Of a DNA stretch of 64,000 nucleotides, positions 7,850 through 16,792 are shown piece by piece. A program made the position numbers and the translations under genes. Position 1 is the stretch's first letter. Every line of letters begins with the position of its first letter. Origin of the DNA: Listeria seeligeri serovar 1/2b str. SLCC3954. GTDB taxonomy: Bacteria > Bacillota > Bacilli > Lactobacillales > Listeriaceae. Under the pieces are notes generated by a model that searched no databases, was not told where the DNA came from, and saw nothing but the letters and a program-made list of their open reading frames with translations. The stretch covers positions 806,001-870,000 of the forward strand of contig NC_013891.1 of the NCBI RefSeq assembly GCF_000027145.1, read 5' to 3'.

Positions 7850-9229
7850 TTGAATTTGAAAAAAACAGTAGGCGAAGTAGTAGCAATGTTAGATAGTTCC
7901 ATTCATACAGATACATTTCGCGATGTCGTTATTACTGGTGTTTGTTTTGATACAAGGCAAATCAAGCCAGGGGATTTATTTGTCCCATTTGTAGGTAATT
8001 TGCGTGATGGTCATGAATTTGTTGGACAGGCGCGAGAAATGGGAGCTGTTGCGACTTTCTGGCAGAAAAATGTACCTAATCCGCCGACTGATTTCCCGGT
8101 CATTTTAGTAGAAGATACTTTGCTGGCGCTTCAAGAGTTAGCGATGAAATACATGCAAGAAGTAAGGCCAAAAGTCATTGCTATTACAGGAAGTAACGGG
8201 AAAACAACGACCAAAGATATCATGGCAGCCATTGTTGAAACTTCCTACAAAGTGCATTATACTGGTGGGAATTTTAATAATCATATCGGGTTACCTTATA
8301 CGATTTTGACTATGCCAGAAGATACCGAAGTGGCTGTGCTTGAAATGGGGATGAATCATCGTCACGAAATCGAAGTACTTTCCAAAATCGCTAAGCCAGA
8401 TATTGCGATTATTACGAATATCGGAGAAGCGCACATTGAATATCTAGGCTCCAGACAAGAAATCGCTAAAGCAAAACTAGAGATAACTGCTGGACTGAAC
8501 CCAAGCGGAATTTTGATTTATCCTTATGAGGAAACTTTGCTCTTAAGCCAGATTGATGGGGACTTTAGACAATTAACTTTTGGTAAATCGACGGAATCAG
8601 AAATTTATCCATTAGAAATTCATGCTGAAGCAGAAGGAACCTCATTTGTGACTAATTGGGAGCCAGACTTAGAGATTTTTGTTCCAATTATTGGCGAACA
8701 TAATGTCTTTAATACCATGGCAGCAATGCTTGCAGCGCGAGAAATTGGTATAGAAGGTAAAAAAATTCAAACAGCACTAAAAAATATGGAACGTTCCAAA
8801 AGCCGTTTAGAATGGCTTACGGCAAAAAACGGAGCGCGAATTTTAAATGATGCTTATAATTCTAGTCCAACAGCGCTACAAACTGTTTTAAAAACGTTCA
8901 TGCATATGGATTCAAAAGGTAAACCAAAATATTTAGTACTAGCAGATATGTTGGAATTAGGGGAATTATCAGTTCTATTGCATCAAGAATCAGCTGAAGT
9001 TTTAGAAGAAGGCACTATTGAAAAAGTATTCTTGTATGGCGATGCGATGAAAGCTTTTGGAGCTGTTGCGGAAGATAAAATTGGTCAGGGAAAAGTTCAA
9101 CATTTTGACACGAAAGAATCGCTTGAGAATGCGCTTCTTAAAGAAATTACTGGAAATGAATGGATACTGGTCAAAGGTTCTTACGGAATGGGCTTGAAAG
9201 ATGTGGTAGAAAATCTTATTATTAAGTGA
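7850..9229 (+). CDS. murF: UDP-N-acetylmuramoyl-tripeptide--D-alanyl-D-alanine ligase
   Basis: 459 residues. It attaches D-Ala-D-Ala to the UDP-MurNAc-tripeptide, the last cytoplasmic peptide step. Mur-ligase domains appear in order: N-terminal substrate domain (1-95), central ATPase with P-loop ITGSNGKTTTKD (about 112-123) and GNFNNHIGLP, and C-terminal ligase domain (about 320-459) with LNDAYNSSPTA. It directly follows ddl, whose product it uses. I take TTG 7850 as the start; TTG 7856 is possible too, and both have only a weak GGAAGCG ribosome site. Confidence 0.96.
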   Translation: MNLKKTVGEVVAMLDSSIHTDTFRDVVITGVCFDTRQIKPGDLFVPFVGNLRDGHEFVGQAREMGAVATFWQKNVPNPPTDFPVILVEDTLLALQELAMKYMQEVRPKVIAITGSNGKTTTKDIMAAIVETSYKVHYTGGNFNNHIGLPYTILTMPEDTEVAVLEMGMNHRHEIEVLSKIAKPDIAIITNIGEAHIEYLGSRQEIAKAKLEITAGLNPSGILIYPYEETLLLSQIDGDFRQLTFGKSTESEIYPLEIHAEAEGTSFVTNWEPDLEIFVPIIGEHNVFNTMAAMLAAREIGIEGKKIQTALKNMERSKSRLEWLTAKNGARILNDAYNSSPTALQTVLKTFMHMDSKGKPKYLVLADMLELGELSVLLHQESAEVLEEGTIEKVFLYGDAMKAFGAVAEDKIGQGKVQHFDTKESLENALLKEITGNEWILVKGSYGMGLKDVVENLIIK

Positions 9230-9296
9230 CGAATAAATTTGGATAGACCGATATTGCCGTTTAACAGGTAATAATTTGGACAGGAGGAAAGGCATA

Positions 9297-10010
9297 ATGG
9301 TTGCTTGTTTGTGTATTCATGGTTTTACGGGTTCGCCAACAGAGGTGAAGCCCCTCGCTGATTATTTGCGAGAGCATACGGATTGGGATGTACTTGCACC
9401 CACATTACCAGGCCATGACCACCTGCGCCACTTGAAAAATGTGACGTATAAAGACTGGATTGTTTTCGTTGATAGCATTTTAAGTCAAATGTTAAAAGAA
9501 GACGAAGAAGTATATATCATTGGTTTTTCCATGGGGGGCTTACTTGCTGGTTGGCTGGCACGGCACTATCCGCAAGTGAAAAAATTAGTTTTACTTAGCA
9601 CCGCAGTAAATGCGCTGGAATGGCCGCAAATTGTCGAAAATTCCAAGCAATTATTAGCTGAAGCAAAAGAAGTAAAGCTCAAAAACAGCCCGATGTTCAA
9701 ACGCTATCAAAAGAAAGTGACTGAAACTCCCCCAGCTTCTACACTTCAATTTGAAAAAATGGTAGCTCTTGCAAGGCCTGCTTTTGAACATATTGAAATT
9801 CCGACTTTTATCGCACAAGGTAGTAAAGATTCTGTTGTTCCAGCTGAAAAAAGCGTGCAATTCTTAATGGATAGCATTCCGGGACCAAAAGAATTATTCA
9901 TGTTAGAAGGCTCTGGGCATGCGATCTGCCATGATAAAGAAGCAGACCAACTTTTTGCAGCAGTGTTGATATTTTTACAAAAAGATTTAGCCGTATTAAA
10001 CGTAAAATAA
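9297..10010 (+). CDS. Alpha/beta-hydrolase, Est30-like carboxylesterase
   Basis: 237 residues starting at ATG 9297 (AGGAGGAAA 9282-9290); the in-frame TTG 9276 would leave that ribosome site inside the gene. Nucleophile elbow GFSMGG has Ser78; HGFTGSP near the N-terminus forms the oxyanion hole. The acid is the Asp of GSKDSVVP and the base the His of GSGHAICHD. Length and motifs match the thermostable carboxylesterase Est30 family, which hydrolyses short-chain esters. The natural substrate is unknown. It shares a bidirectional terminator with the convergent LacI gene. Confidence 0.88.
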   Translation: MVACLCIHGFTGSPTEVKPLADYLREHTDWDVLAPTLPGHDHLRHLKNVTYKDWIVFVDSILSQMLKEDEEVYIIGFSMGGLLAGWLARHYPQVKKLVLLSTAVNALEWPQIVENSKQLLAEAKEVKLKNSPMFKRYQKKVTETPPASTLQFEKMVALARPAFEHIEIPTFIAQGSKDSVVPAEKSVQFLMDSIPGPKELFMLEGSGHAICHDKEADQLFAAVLIFLQKDLAVLNVK

Positions 10011-10012
10011 CA

Positions 10013-10049
10013 AAAACGATTCAGCTTTTTAGGGCTGAATCGTTTTTTT
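10013..10049. terminator. Bidirectional terminator, esterase / lacI-type gene
   Basis: AAAACGATTCAGC pairs perfectly with GCTGAATCGTTTT, with A and T runs on either side, so it works from both directions. The last codons of the minus-strand regulator lie inside the stem. Confidence 0.85.
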
Positions 10050-11045
10050 ATTTGTATTAACAGATTCCCGGACAACTAAATTAGTTGCAAGTGCCAGATG
10101 GACAAAGCCTTCATCTGGTTTTCTTATGCGGTTATACATTGATTCGACTGCTTTTTCGCCCATGAAGGATAAGTTCGTACACATGGTTGTGAGTGGGGGT
10201 TTGCTAAGCACAGTAAATTCTGTATTATCGAAACAAATAATCGATAAGTCTCTTGGAATATTATAGCCTTTTGATTGTAAGTATGTATTTAAAATAAATC
10301 CTAGTCCAGAATTGACACAAAACCAAGCTGTTGGAAGTTCATCTAAGGCATCTAATGTTTTGTAAAGGCTAGTTTGTTCTTCTTTGATACGGGTGATAGC
10401 ATATTTTTCGTTGAATGGAATTTGGTAATAGCCTAATGCTTTTTTATAGCCCTCGAATCTTTCTTCATAACTTGGTGAGAAAGTAATATCACCGAGGAAA
10501 CCAATATTTTGGTGATGGTTTTGGATTAAAAATTCAACAGCTGTAAACGCACCATCTTTGTTTTGGCTAATAACTGCATCGGCTTTTAAATGGGGGTCGT
10601 GGTGATCAATTAGTACAACTGGGATGTCAAGCTCGATAATTTGTTTGCTGTAAGCGGTGTTAATATGAGAAAGCAAGAAAATCCCCGTCCAGTTCTCATT
10701 CATAAGTAGATCAGGAATTTGCTGTGCTTCAGCTTCTTCGTCCGTTACTGGAACAATAACTAGCTCTCCTTGACGCGCGGTAATGCTTTGTTTCATATTA
10801 TCAATAATTTCGCCAAAAAAACTTCGCTGTGATAAAGCGAAAGAAGTTGCTAGTAGCGCAAATTTTTCCTTAACTACTTCTCTAGCTATTTCTTTTTTAT
10901 ATTTATAACCTAATTCGTCGGCCATTTTGAAAACAGCTAATTTGGTTTGCTCACTGACCCCGTTTTTATTGCCCAAAGCCTGAGACACGGAATTCTTAGT
11001 TATATTAAGCTTGTCAGCAATATCTTGCATCGTTACTTTTTTCAT
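10029..11045 (-). CDS. LacI/GalR-family repressor of oligosaccharide operon
   Basis: 338 residues from ATG 11045, 4 bp behind a GAGGGGG (11050-11056 on the minus strand); the longer in-frame start at 11060 lies before that site. Residues 1-60 are a LacI helix-turn-helix and hinge (VTMQDIADKLNITKNSVSQALGNKNGVSEQT). Residues 62-335 form a periplasmic-binding-like sugar domain. It is divergent from the ABC sugar operon. A central-CG palindrome at the operon's transcription start is the expected operator. The effector is likely the imported oligosaccharide or a phosphosugar derived from it; this is inference. Confidence 0.92.
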   Translation of the reverse strand: MKKVTMQDIADKLNITKNSVSQALGNKNGVSEQTKLAVFKMADELGYKYKKEIAREVVKEKFALLATSFALSQRSFFGEIIDNMKQSITARQGELVIVPVTDEEAEAQQIPDLLMNENWTGIFLLSHINTAYSKQIIELDIPVVLIDHHDPHLKADAVISQNKDGAFTAVEFLIQNHHQNIGFLGDITFSPSYEERFEGYKKALGYYQIPFNEKYAITRIKEEQTSLYKTLDALDELPTAWFCVNSGLGFILNTYLQSKGYNIPRDLSIICFDNTEFTVLSKPPLTTMCTNLSFMGEKAVESMYNRIRKPDEGFVHLALATNLVVRESVNTNKKTIQP

Positions 11046-11204
11046 TACGTCCCCCTCCATTTTTCTTTTTTATTCTATTATAGAAGTTAATTCCCAAAAT
11101 AGCAAAAGTTTTATAATTTAAAAGTAATGTTAAAAATAATTTTAAGAAAATAAAAGATTGCACCTAATGAATGCTTTTGTTAAAAGGAAATATAAAAGTA
11201 ATTA

Positions 11205-11233
11205 TTGACATTACAAAAAAGTAATGTGATAAT
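11205..11233 (+). promoter_or_regulatory. Strong SigA promoter of sugar ABC operon
   Basis: TTGACA (11205-11210), 17-bp spacer, GATAAT (11228-11233). A perfect inverted repeat ACATTAC-N6-GTAATGT (11208-11227) fills the spacer and may be a second regulator site. Confidence 0.8.
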
Positions 11234-11240
11234 GTAATCG

Positions 11241-11260
11241 TAATCAAGCGCTTACAATTA
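11241..11260 (+). promoter_or_regulatory. LacI-type operator, possibly also a CcpA site
   Basis: TAATCAAGCGCTTACAATTA centres on the 8-bp palindrome AAGCGCTT (11246-11253), which has the central CG typical of LacI/GalR operators. It lies 8 bp after the -10 box, at the expected start of transcription. Read on the minus strand, TGTAAGCGCT also fits the left half of a CcpA cre. Confidence 0.7.
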
Positions 11261-11289
11261 CAAAAAGTGAAATTAGGAGGATTATTGAT

Positions 11290-12612
11290 ATGAAGATTAG
11301 AAAAATTGCTTATGCGGCTCTTAGTATTGCGGTTGCAGGTTCGTTACTAACAGCTTGTGGCGGTGGGGACAGTAAAAGTAGCGATGACAGCGGTAAAACA
11401 AAAGTAACATTTTGGGCTGCTCCAAATCCTACACAAGTAAAATATTGGGACGAAATGGCTAAAGCATACGAAAAAGAAAATCCAGATGTAACTATTGAAG
11501 TTAGCCAAATGAAAGAAAGTCCATCATCTGAAGCAACTATTCAATCAGCTATTGCCTCTAAAACGGCACCAACAATGTCTGAAAATATCAATCGTAGTTT
11601 CGCAGCACAATTAGCAGATAGTAAAGCAATTGTTCCGTTAAATGATGTGAAAGGTATGGATGAAGTAGTTGACGAAAGAAATATGACTAAAACAATGGAT
11701 TCTTGGAAATTCTCTGACGGTAATCAATATGTGCTTCCAGTTTACTCTAACCCAATTTTATTTGCTTGGCGTTTAGATACACTGAAAGAACTTGGCTATG
11801 ATGCGCCACCAAAAACATATAGTGAAGCTCTTGAAGTTGGTAAAAAACTAAAAGAAAAATATCCAGATAAAGTTCTTTGGGCAAAAGGTGATCTATCTGA
11901 TCCAACTGGCTGGATGCGTTGGTTTGACTTCTTCCCACTTTATGATGCAGCTTCCAAAGGGAACGAATTTGTAGAAGATGGTAAATTAGTTGCTGATGAT
12001 AAAGCAGGAACTGAATTACTTACTTTTATGTCTGAATTACAAAAAAATAAATTACTTCTTTCTAGTAAAGCAACAGATCCATTTGAAACAGGCACAAGCA
12101 TCATGACTGATAATGGACCATGGACTTTCCCTAACTGGGACGAAAAGTTCCCTGAACTTAAATACAATGAAAATTATACAATTAGCTCTCCACTAGTTCC
12201 TGACAGCATGGCTGATGAAGAAAATATTTCTACATACGCTGATTCTAAAGGTGTTGTCATGTATGCTCAAGCGACAGAAAAAGAACAAGAAGCAGCGATG
12301 GATTTCTTGAAATTTGTTTATAGTGATGATGAAAATGATTTGAAATTCTTAGAAACAACAAACTTAATTCCTGCTCGTGATGATGCAACTGAAAATGACG
12401 CATTTACAGCATTCTTTAAAGAAAATCCAGAACTAGAAGTATATGCAGCAAACGTACCATATAGCATTCCAGCAATGGATGATGCGAAATATAACGATAT
12501 TCAACAAGTTATCGGTGAAGAAGCATGGAATCCGATTGTTCGCGGTGAGAAAAAACCTGCCAAAGCTTGGTCAGACATGAAGAAAGCTGAGGACGGGGTG
12601 CTTCAAGAATGA
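11290..12612 (+). CDS. Sugar ABC transporter, substrate-binding lipoprotein
   Basis: 440 residues. The signal peptide ends in lipobox LLTAC (Cys23), so the protein is lipid-anchored outside the membrane. The rest is a family-1 (MalE-like) extracellular solute-binding fold beginning KVTFWAAPNPTQVKYWDEMA. It has the shape for oligosaccharide uptake and heads an operon with two permeases and intracellular glycan enzymes. No ATPase gene is in the cluster, so a shared MsmK-type ATPase elsewhere must energise it. It has AGGAGG at 11275-11280, and overlaps the next gene by 4 bp (ATGA). Confidence 0.93.
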   Translation: MKIRKIAYAALSIAVAGSLLTACGGGDSKSSDDSGKTKVTFWAAPNPTQVKYWDEMAKAYEKENPDVTIEVSQMKESPSSEATIQSAIASKTAPTMSENINRSFAAQLADSKAIVPLNDVKGMDEVVDERNMTKTMDSWKFSDGNQYVLPVYSNPILFAWRLDTLKELGYDAPPKTYSEALEVGKKLKEKYPDKVLWAKGDLSDPTGWMRWFDFFPLYDAASKGNEFVEDGKLVADDKAGTELLTFMSELQKNKLLLSSKATDPFETGTSIMTDNGPWTFPNWDEKFPELKYNENYTISSPLVPDSMADEENISTYADSKGVVMYAQATEKEQEAAMDFLKFVYSDDENDLKFLETTNLIPARDDATENDAFTAFFKENPELEVYAANVPYSIPAMDDAKYNDIQQVIGEEAWNPIVRGEKKPAKAWSDMKKAEDGVLQE

Positions 12613-13487
12613 AGCGGAGAAATAACAAGTTGGGCTGGTCTTTTACCAGCCCGTATCTCATATTCACAGCAATATTTTTCTTAGTGCCTCTTGTTTGGTC
12701 AATTTGGTTATCAGTAACTGACTGGAATATGATGAGTCCAGAAATCAATTTTGTTGGATTCGATAATTTTATGAAAGCTTTTACTAGCCCGGCAGTACAA
12801 GCGTCTTTCTTTGTTACGTATAAATTTTTGATTGTATTTGTACCAATGGCATTAATTATTTCGATGGTAGTGGCTGTGTTAGTTAATGGCCTTCCCAAAT
12901 TCAAAGGACTATATCTAGTGGCGTTTTTCCTACCATATTTATCATCAGGCGTTGTAACTTCGCTAATTGTACAAGGACTTCTTTCTTACAATAGTCCGCT
13001 TAATGTATTTTTACGTGGTCATTTTGGTTGGGATATTGATTGGCTTGGAACACCAATGTCTGCTCTGATGATTATTTCGTTGATGATTGCTTGGAAAATG
13101 TCCGGTTATTATGCGTTAATTTTAATTTCTGGTCTTGCGAGTATCAATCATGAAATTTATGAAGCAGCAGCAATGGACGGTTCTGGTCGCTTTAGAACTT
13201 TTTGGAAAGTCACTGTTCCAATGCTTTACCCAGCGTTATTTACAGTTATTGTACTTGCAGTTGGGGTTAGTTTTGGGATTTTCACCGAGGTTTATCAATT
13301 AACTGGTGGTGGACCGAATTTTGCAACGAATACATGGCAAATGGAGATCTTTAATCAAGCGTTCGTTAACTTAAATTCAGGTTATGCTTCGGCTATCTCT
13401 CTTATTGCTGCAACAGTAACGTTTGCATCAATTGGCGTTATTAAGAAAATGCTTGAGAAATGGGGTCAACGAAATGGTTGGACGTAA
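12609..13487 (+). CDS. Sugar ABC transporter permease, MalF/UgpA type
   Basis: 292 residues, six predicted membrane helices. The start overlaps the stop of the binding protein (ATGA), showing translational coupling. The cytoplasmic EAA loop is YEAAAMDGSGRFRTFWKVTVPMLYPAL (about 178-204), which docks on the ATPase. Typical of the carbohydrate CUT1 family. Together with the following permease it forms the channel for the oligosaccharide delivered by the upstream lipoprotein. Confidence 0.93.
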   Translation: MKRRNNKLGWSFTSPYLIFTAIFFLVPLVWSIWLSVTDWNMMSPEINFVGFDNFMKAFTSPAVQASFFVTYKFLIVFVPMALIISMVVAVLVNGLPKFKGLYLVAFFLPYLSSGVVTSLIVQGLLSYNSPLNVFLRGHFGWDIDWLGTPMSALMIISLMIAWKMSGYYALILISGLASINHEIYEAAAMDGSGRFRTFWKVTVPMLYPALFTVIVLAVGVSFGIFTEVYQLTGGGPNFATNTWQMEIFNQAFVNLNSGYASAISLIAATVTFASIGVIKKMLEKWGQRNGWT

Positions 13488-14307
13488 TAGTAAAGCGGGT
13501 AAAATTGTTCGATATGTACTGACAACTTTACTAATGCTAATCATGATTTATCCATTTATTTATCTTGTGTTGAACTCATTTGCAGCATGGGATCAAGTAG
13601 ACAAAAAACTTATTCCGACTGAATTTACGATGCGTTCATGGGATTGGTTATTTGGGAATTCCGTTGTTGCAGCTCCGGCACCATGGATTCATGCGTTTAT
13701 TAACACAGTTATTGTATCAACCATTGCGACTGGCCTGATGCTGTTATTTGGTTTAATGGTTGGTTATGCCTTAGCAAAAGTAGATTTCAAAGGAAAACGC
13801 TTAGTTAATAATGCGATTTTATTCCAAATGTTTTTCCCAGCAATTATTTTGCTAATTCCGCAATTTTTGATGATTACTGATTTGGGCATGTTAGACACGT
13901 ATGCAGGGATGATTATTCCGACGATGCTTAGTTTATGGGCTGTGTTTATGTATACCAACTTCTTTAAAGCCATTCCAGATACATTGATAGAAGCCGCAAA
14001 ACTAGATGGAGCGAGCGACTTGAAGATTTTATTTAGAGTTGTTCTTCCAATGTCAAAATCAATTACAACAGTTATCTTTTTATTCCTATTTACAGACAGA
14101 TGGACCAACTTGCTTTGGGACATGCTTGTAACGAAGAGTGATAGCACGGTAACGCTTAACGTACTGATCTCACAAATGTTTGGTCCATATGCAACTTATC
14201 CTGGTCCAATGTATGCGGCTTCGGTATTACTAACGCTTCCTCTCATTATTCTGTTCTTATTCTTCTCGAAAAAGTTCCAAGAGGGAATGCAATTTACTTT
14301 GAAATAA
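13474..14307 (+). CDS. Sugar ABC transporter permease, MalG/UgpE type
   Basis: 277 residues from ATG 13474, which overlaps the preceding permease by 14 bp. An earlier in-frame ATG at 13423 would add 17 residues that lie within the partner gene and lack a ribosome site. Six membrane helices; EAA loop IEAAKLDGASDLKILFRVVLPMSKS. The second half of the CUT1 channel. GH13 begins 15 bp downstream. Confidence 0.92.
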   Translation: MVGRNSKAGKIVRYVLTTLLMLIMIYPFIYLVLNSFAAWDQVDKKLIPTEFTMRSWDWLFGNSVVAAPAPWIHAFINTVIVSTIATGLMLLFGLMVGYALAKVDFKGKRLVNNAILFQMFFPAIILLIPQFLMITDLGMLDTYAGMIIPTMLSLWAVFMYTNFFKAIPDTLIEAAKLDGASDLKILFRVVLPMSKSITTVIFLFLFTDRWTNLLWDMLVTKSDSTVTLNVLISQMFGPYATYPGPMYAASVLLTLPLIILFLFFSKKFQEGMQFTLK

Positions 14308-14322
14308 AAGGAGCGACAAGTC

Positions 14323-15855
14323 TTGGAGTTTTGGCGCGGTAGTGTTTTTTATGAAATTTATATGAAGTCTTTTCAGGATAGTAATGGCGACGGTTTGGGT
14401 GATTTTAAAGGACTTACGAGCAGGCTGGATTATTTAGCGGATCTTGGGATAGACGGTATTTGGTTGACGCCGTTTTATCCTTCACCGCAAGTCGATAATG
14501 GTTATGATGTCGCGGATTATTGTGCAGTCAATCCAGATTATGGTACTATGACTGATTTTCGTGCGTTTATGAAAGAAGCGAACAAACGAGAAATAAAAGT
14601 AATTATTGATTTAGTGTTGAATCATTCTTCCACAGAACATGCTTGGTTTAAGGAATCTCGGAGTAGTAAAACAAACCCAAAACGGGATTACTACATTTGG
14701 CGAGGAAAACCGAACAACTGGGAATCTTTTTTTGGAGGTTCTGCATGGGAGTTAGATGAATTAACCAATGACTATTATTATCATAGTTTTGCTAAAGAAC
14801 AAGCTGATTTGAATTGGTCAAACCCAGCTGTTCAAAAGGAAATGGAAAACGTATTAGCTTTTTGGTTAAACGAAGGTGTTGCTGGATTTCGGTTAGATGT
14901 AATCAATAATTTAACTTTAGTACTAGAATTTCCAGATAATCCAACTGAAAACGGGGAAATGAACCATTTATATGACCGAAATCAACAAGGACTGGAAGCG
15001 GCATTAGAACATATTGCTGAGTTTTGTCGACGAGAGCAAGAAACGTTTTTAGTTGGCGAAATTAGCTCGGATAATTTAACAGAAATTGCGCGCTATAGCT
15101 CGAAAAAAATGCTGGATGTTACCTTTAATTTTAATTTTGGTAGTGTCGAAAAAATCGACGCAGAGTCTGTCTTCGCTTCTTTAAATGCGATGGAAAATAA
15201 ACTTCAAGCTGGACAATGGCCTACGCTTTTCTTTGGAAGCCATGACATGAGTAGATTTACGTCGCGACTTGCAAACGAAAATTTTTCAAAAACAAAACTA
15301 TTGGCTTTTTTAATGTTAACTGCAAAGGGAATTCCGTTTATTTATTACGGTGAAGAAATGGGTATGCCTGACATTGATTTTACTTCAGTGGACGAGATGC
15401 GTGATATTCAAGGGATTTCAGCGTATTATCAAGCGCTTGAACGAGGTGACAGCCTAGATAATGCACTGGAAATCGCTGTCCGAAAAACACGTGATAAAGC
15501 ACGTGGCCCAATGGTGTTTCCAGATGGGGAACCATTTACGACGGGTGAGTCATGGATAAAATCAGCTAGTTTACCTGAAAAAGAAGCTAAGTCGATGTGG
15601 GGATTTTACCAAGCGCTACTAACTTTTAGAAAAGAAAATGATTTTAAGGAAAAAGAATATAGCTATTTAAAACTTGATGGAGAATTGCTTAGTTACCGAC
15701 GTGGCAACTTTTTATTCTTCGTTCATTTTGGGACAGAACCAGTAATTTATACACCTAAAGAAAAAACCACACTTGTTTTTGGGGAAGCAATGATTGAAAA
15801 AACGAGTATCAGTATAGCGGCGTATTCTGGAATTGCGCTTAGAGTGGAGGATTAA
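14323..15855 (+). CDS. GH13 alpha-glucosidase-type enzyme
   Basis: 510 residues starting at TTG 14323 (GGAGCG 14310-14315). It is an intracellular (beta/alpha)8 glycoside hydrolase of family 13. Region I is DLVLNHSS. The nucleophile is Asp192 in GFRLDVIN, the acid Glu246 in LVGEISS, and the third acid Asp308 in FGSHDMSRF. QDSNGDGLGDFKG near the N-terminus is the calcium-loop motif of the oligo-1,6-glucosidase group. By family it should cleave alpha-glucosidic bonds of a short imported oligosaccharide. Its co-occurrence with a GH130 phosphorylase suggests a mixed or unusual substrate. Confidence 0.9.
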   Translation: MEFWRGSVFYEIYMKSFQDSNGDGLGDFKGLTSRLDYLADLGIDGIWLTPFYPSPQVDNGYDVADYCAVNPDYGTMTDFRAFMKEANKREIKVIIDLVLNHSSTEHAWFKESRSSKTNPKRDYYIWRGKPNNWESFFGGSAWELDELTNDYYYHSFAKEQADLNWSNPAVQKEMENVLAFWLNEGVAGFRLDVINNLTLVLEFPDNPTENGEMNHLYDRNQQGLEAALEHIAEFCRREQETFLVGEISSDNLTEIARYSSKKMLDVTFNFNFGSVEKIDAESVFASLNAMENKLQAGQWPTLFFGSHDMSRFTSRLANENFSKTKLLAFLMLTAKGIPFIYYGEEMGMPDIDFTSVDEMRDIQGISAYYQALERGDSLDNALEIAVRKTRDKARGPMVFPDGEPFTTGESWIKSASLPEKEAKSMWGFYQALLTFRKENDFKEKEYSYLKLDGELLSYRRGNFLFFVHFGTEPVIYTPKEKTTLVFGEAMIEKTSISIAAYSGIALRVED

Positions 15856-15856
15856 C

Positions 15857-16771
15857 ATGAAACAAATTCAAACATTACTAAAAGAATACCGTGAAACTGC
15901 TACGGTAAATGGGACGAAAATCCATTTGAATGGCGTAGTAGAAAAGGATGTTTATAATATTACAGCGCCATTCAAGTGGCTCGGGAAAGAATTTATCGCT
16001 GGCCGAATGGAATCACGCGATAGTGAGTTAGCGGAAGTACACTTTTTTGAAAAAACAGCGGAAGATAACTACCAAATCGTAGAAAATACAACTGTTTTAG
16101 CCTTGCAAGATCCTTTTGTTACTTTTGTTCAAGGGGAACTTATTTTAGGTGGCGTAGAAGTATTTGAAAAAGAAACGGATTCGACGAAACTAGATTGGCG
16201 AACAAATTTATATCGCGCGAAATCTTTAACGCAATTTGAGAAAGTTCTTACCGGACCAATTGGAATGAAAGACTTACGAATCAAAGAATTAGCGGATGGT
16301 CGGATTTTAGTTTTAACCAGACCTCAAGGCGAAAAAGGCGGACGCGGAAAAATTGGCGCAACTGTCATTGATTCTTTAGACGAATTAACCATAGAAAAAA
16401 TTACTGCAGCACCACTTTTGAATCGGAATTTTTCTGGGGAAGAATGGGGCGGCGGGAATGAGATTCATTTACTTGAAGATGGTAAGGTAGGCGTTCTTGG
16501 GCATATTGCTTGTTTTGACGAAGCAGGGGACCGACATTATTATTCCTTTAGCTTTCAATTAAATGATGATTTTACGCAAATTGAACAAGAAAAAATTATT
16601 GCTGAACGAGCAAATTTTGCTCCTAGTGAGCCTAAAAGACCTGATTTAGCGGATGTCGTATTTAGTGGCGGGCTAATCAGAAGAGCGGACGGGTATGCGG
16701 AACTTTATGCTGGAATTGGCGACTCAGATGCGCAAAAAATTATTATTCAAGATCCATTTAAAAATAACTAA
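15857..16771 (+). CDS. DUF1861-like protein, probable beta-propeller glycan enzyme
   Basis: 304 residues from ATG 15857 (GTGGAGG 15844-15850), one base after the GH13 stop. No signal peptide, so cytoplasmic. I recognise it as DUF1861-like: repeated blocks such as FVTFVQGELILGGVEVFE and FSGGLIRRADGYAELYAGIGD resemble blades of the five-bladed propeller of GH43/GH130 enzymes. Catalytic residues are not assigned. It lies directly before GH130 and probably acts on the same glycan. The function is unknown; its conserved place in the operon argues for an enzymatic or glycan-binding role. Confidence 0.7.
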   Translation: MKQIQTLLKEYRETATVNGTKIHLNGVVEKDVYNITAPFKWLGKEFIAGRMESRDSELAEVHFFEKTAEDNYQIVENTTVLALQDPFVTFVQGELILGGVEVFEKETDSTKLDWRTNLYRAKSLTQFEKVLTGPIGMKDLRIKELADGRILVLTRPQGEKGGRGKIGATVIDSLDELTIEKITAAPLLNRNFSGEEWGGGNEIHLLEDGKVGVLGHIACFDEAGDRHYYSFSFQLNDDFTQIEQEKIIAERANFAPSEPKRPDLADVVFSGGLIRRADGYAELYAGIGDSDAQKIIIQDPFKNN

Positions 16772-16792
16772 TAGTAGGAGTTTTGTAGACAA

